Assembly (NCBI GenBank): GCA_903879915.1
Contig: CAIRNJ010000112.1
Location: 1-36,380 of the forward strand
Origin: an uncultured Elusimicrobia bacterium
GTDB taxonomy: Bacteria > Elusimicrobiota > Elusimicrobia > Elusimicrobiales > UBA9959
Direction of reading: 5' to 3'
DNA: 36,380 nt
The notes beneath the pieces are model-generated. The model was not told the DNA's origin, ran no database searches, and saw nothing but the letters and a program-made list of their open reading frames with translations. Shown here one piece after another: positions 7,672 through 15,515 of the stretch (the stretch's first letter is position 1; every line of letters begins with the position of its first letter). Position numbers and translations under genes: made by a program.

Positions 7672-8796
7672 ATGGCGCACGCTTACACACCCGGTCTTAA
7701 GGTCATTCCCTGCACGGTGCTCAGGAAGAAAAGGCTGCTGCCTATTCCGGGCAAGGTGCTGGCGGAGCTGGGTAAAGAGGTGGAGGCCCTGGATATTGTG
7801 GCGCAGACGCAACTGCCCGGCAAGGTCTTCTCCGTCAACGTCGCCAACCGCCTGGCGGTGGGCCCCGAGGAGATCCCCGGCTTCATGCTCAAGAAGGAAG
7901 GCGACCCGATCCGGAAGGGCGAGATCCTCGCCGAGAACAAGCCCCTCGTTAAATGGTTCAAGACCGTAGTGGAGTCCCCGGTGGAGGGCACCGTTGAGAC
8001 CATCTCCACCGTGACGGGGCAGGTGCTGCTGCGCGAGCCGCCGAAAGTGCTGCCCATCAAGGCGTACGTAAAAGGCAAAGTGGTGGAAGTTACCCCCAAT
8101 TTCGGCGTGACCGTGGAGTCGGAAGGCACGTTCATCCAGGGCATTTTCGGCATAGGCGGCGAGACCAACGGCGAGATAGCGGTGGCCGTGGGCAGCCCCG
8201 ACGAGGACCTGACCCCGGAAGGGCTCAACGAGACGCACAAGGGGAAGATCGTCATCGGCGGCAAGCACGCGGGCCTGGCCACCATAAAGCGGGCGGTGGA
8301 ACTGGGCGTGCACGCCATCGTGGTGGGCGGCATCCACGACCGGGACCTGCGGCAGCTGCTGGGCTACGATATCGGCGTGGCCGTTACCGGCACCGAGCAG
8401 ATCGGCGTGACGATCATCGTCACCGAGGGCTTCGGCATGATCCCGATGGCCGAATACACTTTCAAGCTGCTTTCCTCCAGGAACGGAGAAAGGGCATCGG
8501 TTTCCGGCGCCACGCAGATCCGCGCCGGCGTAATGCGGCCCGAGATCCTGGTGCCCGGCTATCCGAAGAACGTGACCACCTGCAAGAAGGAACAGGGCCG
8601 CGGCTGGATAGAACCCGGCGACCCGGTGCGCATAATCCGCGAGCCCCATTTCGGCGTCATCGGCATCGTGAAGTCGCTCCCCCCCGAGCTTACCAAGGTG
8701 GGCAGCGAATCGCACGTGCGCGTGCTGGAAGTGGACCTCCCCGGCGGCGAGACGCTGGTGATCCCCAGGGCGAACATAGAAGTGCTTGAAAAGTGA
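7672..8796 (+). CDS. Barrel-sandwich hybrid plus KOW-domain protein, MutL-associated, function unknown
   Basis: A 374-residue cytoplasmic protein. Residues about 20-150 hold two stretches resembling lipoyl/barrel-sandwich hybrid folds (LPIPGKVLAELGKEVEALDI, then SPVEGTVETISTVTGQVLL), but without a lipoyl- or biotinyl-lysine motif. The middle (about 185-290) looks like an alpha/beta domain (GVHAIVVGGIHDRDLRQLL, GVTIIVTEGFGMIPMAEYTF, SGATQIRAGVMRPEILVP). The C-terminus (about 310-374) has the PGDPVRIIREPHFGVIGIV pattern of a KOW/SH3-like barrel. A clear AAGGAG lies at 7660-7665. The gene follows the MutL-family gene at 60 bases. I recall proteins of this design beside glutamate mutase L-like genes in Chloroflexota, but cannot check. 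No function is known to me. Confidence 0.8.
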   Translation: MAHAYTPGLKVIPCTVLRKKRLLPIPGKVLAELGKEVEALDIVAQTQLPGKVFSVNVANRLAVGPEEIPGFMLKKEGDPIRKGEILAENKPLVKWFKTVVESPVEGTVETISTVTGQVLLREPPKVLPIKAYVKGKVVEVTPNFGVTVESEGTFIQGIFGIGGETNGEIAVAVGSPDEDLTPEGLNETHKGKIVIGGKHAGLATIKRAVELGVHAIVVGGIHDRDLRQLLGYDIGVAVTGTEQIGVTIIVTEGFGMIPMAEYTFKLLSSRNGERASVSGATQIRAGVMRPEILVPGYPKNVTTCKKEQGRGWIEPGDPVRIIREPHFGVIGIVKSLPPELTKVGSESHVRVLEVDLPGGETLVIPRANIEVLEK

Positions 8797-8837
8797 CCCC
8801 CCTTCGGTCCGGGCCTGGTCCTTCTCCGGCGTCCGCG

Positions 8838-8868
8838 CGAAGCTATGGCGGTTCGGGCCATAGCTTCG
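8838..8868 (+). promoter_or_regulatory. 12-bp perfect hairpin just before the radical SAM start codon
   Basis: CGAAGCTATGGC (8838-8849) pairs perfectly with GCCATAGCTTCG (8857-8868) around a 7-base loop. The stem ends seven bases before ATG 8876. It lacks a proper T run afterwards, so it is a poor intrinsic terminator. No Shine-Dalgarno sequence lies between the stem and the ATG. It may end or process the upstream transcript, or control translation of the next gene. Confidence 0.6.
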
Positions 8869-8875
8869 TCATCTT

Positions 8876-10258
8876 ATGAAGATCATCCTGATAAACCCCA
8901 TCAACAGAAGCTATGTGATCATGCCGTCGCTGGGGCTAGGCTACCTGGCCAGCGAACTGCTCAAAGACAAGCATGAGGTGAGGATACTCAACTGTCTTAA
9001 GGAAAAGCTAACTTACGCCTCCTTCGCGGACCTGGTGCGGAAAGAACCTTTCGACATCTACGGTTTCCAGATGTTCTCCTACGATTTCAGTTCGCTGAAG
9101 AAACATCTCGAGATCGTAAAATCCATTAACCCGGCGGCCGTCACCGTCGCGGGCGGGGCGCATCCTTCGGGCGATCCCGCAGGGACCCTTAAGGCCCTTA
9201 AAGACCTGGATTTCGCTTTCCGCGGCGAGGCGGAGATAGGCTTCCGGAAACTTGCAGGGCATCTGGCGGCCGGCGGCCTGGACAAAGACCGGGCCGGGGT
9301 GCCCGGGCTGATCTGGCGGGACGGCAAGGAAGTGAAGGTCAACCCGCCCGGGCTGGTGGAAGACCTGGATTCCCTCTCTTTTCCCGCCTGGGACCTGCAG
9401 CGGCCCGACGAATATCCCCGCGCTCCGCACGGCGCGTTCGCCAAGAATTTTCCCACGGCGCCGCTGATCATAACCCGGAGCTGCCCGTTCCAGTGCACTT
9501 TCTGCGCCGGCAAAAGCATTTCGGGGACCCGGCTGCGCAAGAGAAGCATCGACAACGTCATCGCCGAAATAGAATACCTGAGCGATAACTTCGGGGTCAG
9601 GGAAATACATATCGAGGACGAATGTTTCACCATCCATAAAGCCCTGGTCCTGGAATTCTGCGGGAAGCTCTCCCGGAGCCGGGCGAAGGTCACGTGGGGG
9701 CTTCCGTCGGGCATAAGGCTGGACAGCATCGACCGCGACATGCTCAGGGTCATGGAGGAGGCGGGGTGCTATTCCGTAGCCGTCGGCGTGGAGTTCGGCT
9801 CGCAGCGCATCCTGGACCTGGCGAAGAAGAAGCTTACGCTGCAGATGATCCGGGAAAAAGTGGCGCTGCTCAACGAGACGAAGCTGAAGGTCACCGGCTT
9901 TTTCATGCTGGGCTTCCCCGGGGAGACGAAAGAAGAGATGCAGGCCACCATCGACCTGGCCCTTGAGCTGGACCTGGACCGGGCGCAGTTCAATAATTTC
10001 ATGCCGCTGCCGGGCAGCGAGCTGTGGGACGAGCTGGAAGAAAAAGGCCTGCTCGGGAACATTGATTTCGACAAGTTCTTCGTGCATAACGTGGCCTACT
10101 CCGGCACGGTGAGCCCGCAGGAACTGAAGCGGCTGCAGCGCAAAGCCTACCTGCGCTTTTACCTGAGGCCCGGGATAATCTTTAAACTTATAAAAGAGGT
10201 AACGTCGCTGGGACACCTGAATTATCTGTTCACCCGGTTCATCGACGCCGTCAAATGA
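8876..10258 (+). CDS. B12-binding domain radical SAM protein
   Basis: A 460-residue enzyme with an N-terminal cobalamin-binding-type Rossmann domain (about 1-150; begins KIILINP and contains GLGYLASELL and the VAGGAHPSGDP stretch) and a radical SAM barrel (about 190-400). The [4Fe-4S] cluster motif is C203, C207 and C210 in SCPFQCTFC. Later parts show the usual EDECF, GVEFGSQ and GFFMLGFPGET segments of the family. Such enzymes typically do methylations or carbon-skeleton changes on lipids, natural products or cofactors. The reaction cannot be told here. The stop overlaps the start of the GT-C glycosyltransferase by four bases (ATGA), so the pair likely acts on a cell-envelope or lipid-linked substrate. 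Unrelated to the flanking unknown operons by sequence. Confidence 0.9.
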   Translation: MKIILINPINRSYVIMPSLGLGYLASELLKDKHEVRILNCLKEKLTYASFADLVRKEPFDIYGFQMFSYDFSSLKKHLEIVKSINPAAVTVAGGAHPSGDPAGTLKALKDLDFAFRGEAEIGFRKLAGHLAAGGLDKDRAGVPGLIWRDGKEVKVNPPGLVEDLDSLSFPAWDLQRPDEYPRAPHGAFAKNFPTAPLIITRSCPFQCTFCAGKSISGTRLRKRSIDNVIAEIEYLSDNFGVREIHIEDECFTIHKALVLEFCGKLSRSRAKVTWGLPSGIRLDSIDRDMLRVMEEAGCYSVAVGVEFGSQRILDLAKKKLTLQMIREKVALLNETKLKVTGFFMLGFPGETKEEMQATIDLALELDLDRAQFNNFMPLPGSELWDELEEKGLLGNIDFDKFFVHNVAYSGTVSPQELKRLQRKAYLRFYLRPGIIFKLIKEVTSLGHLNYLFTRFIDAVK

Positions 10259-12642
10259 AGAAACTGAAGAAACCTCCCGCGCCCGTCAAAGAGCCCGAGC
10301 TTCGGCCGGTTCTCCCCGCGCTCGCGGTGCTGGCCGTGCTGGGCGTATGGGGCTGGGCGGTCGTCTCCAACTACTTCCGGCGCTTTCCTTTTTTCGGCCA
10401 AGAATTCCAGGACGCCCTTTTCTCGCTGACCCCCGCGGTCTTCTGGTACGGCTTCCTTCAGCAGTTCCTTAATATAGCGCTGGCCGCGTGGGTGGCCGCG
10501 GCCGCTTTCGGGACCGGCCTTTTTATTCTAGGGCGGCTGAAGCTCGCCATGGAGGACCCGGCCGAGAGGTTCGTCTTCGCCGAGGGCATCGGCCTGGTGG
10601 TCCTGACCTACCTTACGTACGGCCTGGGCTTCGCCGGCCTGCTTTATAAGGGCGTGTTTTACGCGGTCCTGGCGGCGCTGACCCCCCTCCTCTTCCTGCA
10701 GCCCGGCGCCGGGGTCCCGTCGCTGGCGGGCGTGGTCAGGTCGCGCCCGCTGAGCATCGTGCTGTTCCTGCTGACCGCGGCCGGCGTGCTGCTGAATTTC
10801 GTGCTGGCGCTTTCGCCCGAGTTCTTCTACGATTCGCTGGTCTATCACCTGGCTGTGCCGCAGTATTACATCCTGAGCCACAGGATAGTGAACATGCCGC
10901 AGACGTTCTTTTCCGATTTTCCGCTGAATATGGAGATGCTGTACCTTATCGGGCTGCTGCTCGGAGATTCCGTCCTCGCCAAGCTGCTGCAGTTCCTGAT
11001 GGGAGCGTTTTCCGCTTTCGCCGTGTATGCCTTCGCGAAGAAATATTTCAACAGGGAAACCGGCGTTCTCGCGGCGGCCATCTTCTATAGCATGCCGATG
11101 GCTGCCATCTGTTCGCGCAGCACGGGCACCGAGCTCGGGGTTACGTTCTTCCAGCTGCTGGGCTTCTGGGCGCTCTATAATTACCTTTATAGCGGGCCCC
11201 GGCTTGCCGTCTGGCTTGTCTTTTGCGGCGTTTTTTCCGGGATGGCGTGCGGCATGAAATATACCGGCGTGTTCTCGCTGGCGGCCATAATGGCGCTGCT
11301 GGCGCTCAAGCTTTACCGGGAAGGGGCGGATGTTAAGGGCATCGCGAAGAAGGTGGCCTTGACGGCCCTTGCCGCCGGCCTGCTGCTGGCGCCGATACTC
11401 ATAAAAAATTACGCGTACACGAAGAATCCCGTGCACCCGTACCTGTCCGGCATCTTCGGCCGGGTGGGCATCAGCGACGATAAAATGCAGATACTCATGG
11501 CCGAGACCAGCAAGCGCAACGGCTTCAAGCTCGGCGAGTACCTGAAGCTGCCCTGGGACCAGACGATGAACGGCAACACGGACGAGTCGTTCAGCGGCCC
11601 GGTGTTCCTGCTGTTCCTCCCCCTGCTGTTCCTGTTCAGGAACATAAACCCGAAAGCTAAATACCTGGCGGCCTATTTTGCGCTGATGTACCTGATGTGG
11701 AGCGGGATCTCGTATTACCTGCGGTATTTCCTGCCGGGCCTGGCGGTGCTGAGCCTGCTGACCGCGTATTTCCTGGTCAACAACGCGCTCAACAAATATC
11801 TGAAAGGCCTGCTGCTGGCCGCGGCCGCGTTCGGGGTGGGAGTGAATTTCTACTGGTCGGTGCTTTCCGCCAGCCTCGGCGACAGGCTGCCGGTGATCGA
11901 CGGCCGGGAAACGAAGGACGCTTACCTGGGCCGGGGCCACGTAGGCTATCCCTCCCCTTATTACAAGACGATCGTCTACCTGAACGCGACCCTGGACTCG
12001 GACGCGAAGGTGCTGTTTATAGGCGAGAACCGCGGCTATTACTCCGAGCGGCTGTTCGTGGCCGGCGCCGTGCACGACGACGCGATGCTGCTCAGGTGGA
12101 TAAAAGGCTGCAGGAACGAAGACGAACTTTACGCCGTCCTCGGCAGGGAAAAGGTCACCCATCTGCTGGTGAACCTGCGGGAAGGCACCCGGGTGCAGAG
12201 CTATAAAATATACACCTGGGACGCGCGGGAGCTTAAGCTCTTCAACCGGTTCTGGAAAAAATACGTGAAGGACGTCCATATGGAAGATGACGTCTATCTC
12301 TACCGGCTCGCTGCCGGCCCGGCCCCGGCGCCGGTGAATACCGTTTTCCTTATGTACATGCACGACTTGTTCTCCGTGCAGGAAAGCGGCGGTTCTAACG
12401 AGCGGGCGGCCGCGGCCGGGAACCTGCTGAAAGAGTTCCCGGAGGCCGCCGCGGAGTATTCGAACGGGATAAAACTGAGCCAGTACCTGGCCTATTTCGA
12501 CGGCCTTATGAACATGTCCCTGCTCGAGTACGCCAGGGGCAATAAAGCCGCCGCGCTGCAGCTGCTCCAGTTCGCGATGAAGAACAGGCCCGATCAGAAG
12601 AAGTATTTCGACCTGTACATCGCTCTCTCTCAACCTAAGTAG
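10255..12642 (+). CDS. GT-C fold membrane glycosyltransferase (PMT/ArnT-like)
   Basis: A 795-residue integral membrane protein. About 12 or more hydrophobic helices fill residues 20-545. The first large periplasmic loop holds the acidic/aromatic segment SPEFFYDSLVYHLAVPQYY (about 183-201), typical of GT-C enzymes that take a sugar from a polyprenyl-phosphate donor, with the Asp as probable catalytic residue. Residues about 550-795 form a periplasmic domain; the last 90 or so look helical and TPR-like. The start overlaps the stop of the B12 radical SAM gene by four bases. The likely role is periplasmic glycosylation of a lipid, protein or polysaccharide; donor and acceptor are unknown. Confidence 0.82.
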   Translation: MKKLKKPPAPVKEPELRPVLPALAVLAVLGVWGWAVVSNYFRRFPFFGQEFQDALFSLTPAVFWYGFLQQFLNIALAAWVAAAAFGTGLFILGRLKLAMEDPAERFVFAEGIGLVVLTYLTYGLGFAGLLYKGVFYAVLAALTPLLFLQPGAGVPSLAGVVRSRPLSIVLFLLTAAGVLLNFVLALSPEFFYDSLVYHLAVPQYYILSHRIVNMPQTFFSDFPLNMEMLYLIGLLLGDSVLAKLLQFLMGAFSAFAVYAFAKKYFNRETGVLAAAIFYSMPMAAICSRSTGTELGVTFFQLLGFWALYNYLYSGPRLAVWLVFCGVFSGMACGMKYTGVFSLAAIMALLALKLYREGADVKGIAKKVALTALAAGLLLAPILIKNYAYTKNPVHPYLSGIFGRVGISDDKMQILMAETSKRNGFKLGEYLKLPWDQTMNGNTDESFSGPVFLLFLPLLFLFRNINPKAKYLAAYFALMYLMWSGISYYLRYFLPGLAVLSLLTAYFLVNNALNKYLKGLLLAAAAFGVGVNFYWSVLSASLGDRLPVIDGRETKDAYLGRGHVGYPSPYYKTIVYLNATLDSDAKVLFIGENRGYYSERLFVAGAVHDDAMLLRWIKGCRNEDELYAVLGREKVTHLLVNLREGTRVQSYKIYTWDARELKLFNRFWKKYVKDVHMEDDVYLYRLAAGPAPAPVNTVFLMYMHDLFSVQESGGSNERAAAAGNLLKEFPEAAAEYSNGIKLSQYLAYFDGLMNMSLLEYARGNKAAALQLLQFAMKNRPDQKKYFDLYIALSQPK

Positions 12643-12687
12643 CGGCGGGCGAGAATGTTTCTTGCCGCTAATCCTGATAAAAATGTA

Positions 12688-12693
12688 TATTAT
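12688..12693 (+). promoter_or_regulatory. -10 box (TATTAT), probable leaderless promoter of the membrane operon
   Basis: TATTAT lies seven bases before ATG 12701 in an AT-rich patch without a ribosome binding site. A TTGCCG at 12662-12667 is a possible -35 box but the spacer is 20 bases. An overlapping alternative is TATATT at 12686-12691. Confidence 0.4.
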
Positions 12694-12700
12694 GAACGTT

Positions 12701-13966
12701 ATGATAAAAAACAAACTCGGTTTCGCTTTAGTTCTATTGTTCGCGGCCGCGAATACGTTCGCGGCCAAACCCGGCCCGGCCGCTAAAAAGGCCACCGCGG
12801 ATCCCCTTCTCCCCGTCGCCGGCCTGACGGTCATAGACATGCCTTACGACGTCGGAGGAACGGCTCTGCTTAAATGGGACGTTCGCCCTTCGGACACGCC
12901 CGACGTGACCTACCAGGTCTATGTTTCCTCCCTCGAGACCGGCGGCTGGATAAAAGCCGAAGAGTTCCCCGCGGATACCCGTACCGGCAAGGACATCGAT
13001 CTCCCTTTCTGGGCCTGGGACACTTCCGTAAAAGAGCACGCGGTGAAGGTGGAGCTTAACAATTACTACGGCGAGGCGCAGTCCACCGGCTCGCTCTTCC
13101 ATTTTAAAGTGGCGGCGGTCAGGGGCAGGAATACCGCCGAGAGCGAAGTCGTTTCCGTCGTGACGCTCAGCAACTGGTTCAGGCTGGACCGCATGAACAA
13201 CCTGGTCCTGCTGCTGATCCTCATCGTCGCTTTCTTCTGGGCGGTTTCCCACGCCAAGCGCAAAGGGCTGTTCATCCGCCGCATAGCCGGCCTGGACGCC
13301 ATCGACGAGGCCATCGGCCGCGCCACCGAGATGGGCAAGCCCATCTATTACATGACCGGCATCGGCTCGATGAGCCAGATCTCCACCATCGCTTCCGCGT
13401 TCATCCTGGGCGAAGTTTCCAAAAAGGTCGCGCAGTACGACAGCCAGATCAAGGTCCCCCATTACGACCCCATCGTGATGACGGTCTGCAAGGAAGTCGT
13501 GAAGCAGTCCTATATGGAAGCGGGCCGCCCCGATTCCTACCGCGACGACATCAACTTCTTCGTCAGCCAGGACCAGTTCTCCTACGCCGCCTCGGTGGAC
13601 GGCATGATCTCGCGTGAAAAACCCGCCGCCTGCTTCTTCATGGGCTACTTCATGGCGGAGTCCCTGCTGCTCGCCGAAGTCGGCGCCACCTCGGGCGCCA
13701 TCCAGATAGCGGGCACCGACGTCGAGCACCAGCTGCCTTTCTTCTTCACGGCCTGCGATTATACGCTGATGGGCGAAGAGCTCTACGCGGCCGGGGCCTA
13801 TCTTTCCAAGGAACCAATGCTGATGAGCGCTCTCAAGGTGCAGGACCTGGGAAAACTGATAGTGATGGTGTCCGTGCTGTTCGGCATCATCTTCGTCGGG
13901 GTGGGCGCCTGGCGCCACTGGGACCCGTTCGTACAGGTGATCCTTAATATGTTCAAGGCCTACTAA
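12701..13966 (+). CDS. DUF6754-like membrane protein with periplasmic FN3-like domain
   Basis: A 421-residue protein heading a four-gene operon. It has a classic signal peptide (residues 1-21) and a periplasmic beta-sandwich resembling fibronectin type III (about 35-150: GTALLKWDVRP, VTYQVYVSS). A membrane helix follows at about 168-186, then a basic segment (HAKRKGLFIRR) that places the next domain in the cytoplasm. The 200-residue alpha/beta domain (GKPIYYMTGIGSM, KPAACFFMGYFMAESLLLAE, GAIQIAGTDVEHQLPFF) is what I recall as DUF6754. The last helix (387-405) returns to the membrane. The start 12701 gives an exact signal peptide and fits the -10 box; in-frame ATGs at 12683 and 12692 are less likely. 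No enzyme motif is evident; function unknown. Confidence 0.75.
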   Translation: MIKNKLGFALVLLFAAANTFAAKPGPAAKKATADPLLPVAGLTVIDMPYDVGGTALLKWDVRPSDTPDVTYQVYVSSLETGGWIKAEEFPADTRTGKDIDLPFWAWDTSVKEHAVKVELNNYYGEAQSTGSLFHFKVAAVRGRNTAESEVVSVVTLSNWFRLDRMNNLVLLLILIVAFFWAVSHAKRKGLFIRRIAGLDAIDEAIGRATEMGKPIYYMTGIGSMSQISTIASAFILGEVSKKVAQYDSQIKVPHYDPIVMTVCKEVVKQSYMEAGRPDSYRDDINFFVSQDQFSYAASVDGMISREKPAACFFMGYFMAESLLLAEVGATSGAIQIAGTDVEHQLPFFFTACDYTLMGEELYAAGAYLSKEPMLMSALKVQDLGKLIVMVSVLFGIIFVGVGAWRHWDPFVQVILNMFKAY

Positions 13967-13968
13967 CC

Positions 13969-14637
13969 ATGAAACTGATAAAAAAACAAATACCGCTGGC
14001 TATAGTGTTCGTCTTCGGCGTGCTCACGCTGATCTCTTACTACATCCCCCATAAGAAATCCGTGGATTTCATGGAGATGATGAACAAGTGGGAGAATATC
14101 GTGGCCGCGTTCGCCTTCTTCCTGGGGCTTATCAGCCTCTTCTATTCGCATTACAGCAAGATAGCCAGGAAAGTGGACGGCTGGGGCTACAGCCTGTTCG
14201 TCTACATCGGCTTCCTGGCCATGGTCGTCCCCGCGATATACTGCCACGGCAAGCAGATGGACGCCGCCGGCAAGACCGCGCTGGGCTGGTCTTTCAGCTT
14301 CATCTATAACCCGCTGAGCGCCACGATGTTCGCGATCCTCGCCTTCTACATCGTGTCTACCGCGTACCGCTCGTTCAGGATAAAATCCCTGCAGGCCTTC
14401 GTGCTGTTCGTGGCCGCGTTCATCCTGATCCTCGGCAAGGTGCCGCTGGGGCAGATTATCTGGACCTCGGTGCTGGGCTGGACCGGCGCGGGCGTGGACC
14501 AGGTCATAGACTGGATCATGAGCTATCCCGCCGTGGCCGGCAAGCGCGGCATCATGATAGGCATCGCTATCGGCGCCGTGGTCACCTCGTTCAAGATCAT
14601 CTTCGGCATCGAAAGACAATACATGGGGAAGGACTGA
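13969..14637 (+). CDS. Polytopic membrane protein of unknown function (operon gene 2)
   Basis: A 222-residue integral membrane protein with about six hydrophobic helices (near 8-26, 43-60, 73-92, 107-128, 137-160 and 193-212). Polar loops carry several Lys/Asp residues but no recognisable motif. It starts two bases after the stop of the DUF6754-like gene and stops four bases before the next gene, so the four genes are one transcription and probably one assembly unit. I do not recognise the family. A structural or channel-forming subunit of a membrane complex is possible. Confidence 0.8.
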   Translation: MKLIKKQIPLAIVFVFGVLTLISYYIPHKKSVDFMEMMNKWENIVAAFAFFLGLISLFYSHYSKIARKVDGWGYSLFVYIGFLAMVVPAIYCHGKQMDAAGKTALGWSFSFIYNPLSATMFAILAFYIVSTAYRSFRIKSLQAFVLFVAAFILILGKVPLGQIIWTSVLGWTGAGVDQVIDWIMSYPAVAGKRGIMIGIAIGAVVTSFKIIFGIERQYMGKD

Positions 14638-14641
14638 ACAT

Positions 14642-15466
14642 ATGCTTAAGGAAAAACTCCAGAAATTTTTCAAGTTGGACAGGCGGTGGATCTTCCTGCT
14701 GCTGGCTATCGTGCTTTTCGCTCCCATCATAAAGCCCATCGGCCTGCCGAACAAGACCATCTCCCGGGACGTGCAGAACGCGTACAGCTACATGGACACC
14801 CTGGCTCCCGGCTCCTTCGTGCTTTTCTCGCTGGACTACGACCCCTCGACCAGGCCGGAACTGCAGCCGCAGGCCATTGCGATGATCCGCCACGCTTTCC
14901 AGAAGAACCTGCGCGTAGGCGTTGTCACCTATATAGCCGGCGCCACCGGCCTTATCCAGCAGGCTTTCGAGAAAGTGCCCAAGGAATACAACAAGGTTTA
15001 CGGCAAAGACTACGTGATCTTCCCGTACATGGCCAACGCCGTGGCCGTGCTGACGCAGATGTCCTCCGATTTCTACGGCATCTACGACAAGGACCAGGAC
15101 GGCACCGACGCCAGGACCCTGCCGGTGATGCAGGGCATTAAGAATTATAAGAACATGGCGCTGGTGGTGAACATCACCGGCACCTCGATGCTGGATATCT
15201 GGGTGGCTTACGTGGGCGACAAGTACAAGGTGCCGGTCATCGGCGGCGTGACGGCCATCAGTCAGCCGGGCTACGGCCCTTACCTTCAGACCGGCCAGCT
15301 TAAAGGCCTTATCGGCGGCATGAAGGGCGCGGCGGAGTACGAGTCCCTGATCAAGCAGCCGGGCAAAGGCACTTCCGGGATAGATTCCCTGAACCTGGCC
15401 CACCTGCTGGTGCTGGCGCTCATACTGACTTCCAATATCATACTTTTGATAATTAAGTATCTGTAA
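14642..15466 (+). CDS. Twice-anchored Rossmann-like domain protein (operon gene 3)
   Basis: A 274-residue protein. The Lys-rich N-terminus (MLKEKLQKFFK) should stay in the cytoplasm. A helix at about 17-35 then leads to a domain of about 210 residues predicted outside, and a C-terminal helix (about 252-271) returns. The domain alternates strands and helices (GSFVLFSLDYDPS, LRVGVVTYIAGATGLI, MALVVNITGTSML, VPVIGGVTAISQPGYGPYL, GMKGAAEYESL). Its layout runs parallel to the cytoplasmic domain of the first operon protein. No catalytic motif is recognised. AAGGA precedes the start by about eight bases. Function unknown. Confidence 0.78.
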   Translation: MLKEKLQKFFKLDRRWIFLLLAIVLFAPIIKPIGLPNKTISRDVQNAYSYMDTLAPGSFVLFSLDYDPSTRPELQPQAIAMIRHAFQKNLRVGVVTYIAGATGLIQQAFEKVPKEYNKVYGKDYVIFPYMANAVAVLTQMSSDFYGIYDKDQDGTDARTLPVMQGIKNYKNMALVVNITGTSMLDIWVAYVGDKYKVPVIGGVTAISQPGYGPYLQTGQLKGLIGGMKGAAEYESLIKQPGKGTSGIDSLNLAHLLVLALILTSNIILLIIKYL

Positions 15467-15515
15467 ACCGCGGTCCGCGGAGGACCCGGGCGGAAAACGT
15501 TCATAAGAGGTGACT

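Noticed and set aside
5821-8715. 964-codon open frame on the minus strand opposite the MutL-like and KOW genes
   Set aside because: It is antisense to two clearly conserved genes, is rich in His, Arg, Gly and Ala as expected from GC-rich shadow frames, and has no recognisable domain.
10528-12840. 770-codon minus-strand open frame opposite the glycosyltransferase
   Set aside because: Shadow of the GC-rich gene; low-complexity composition and no start signals.
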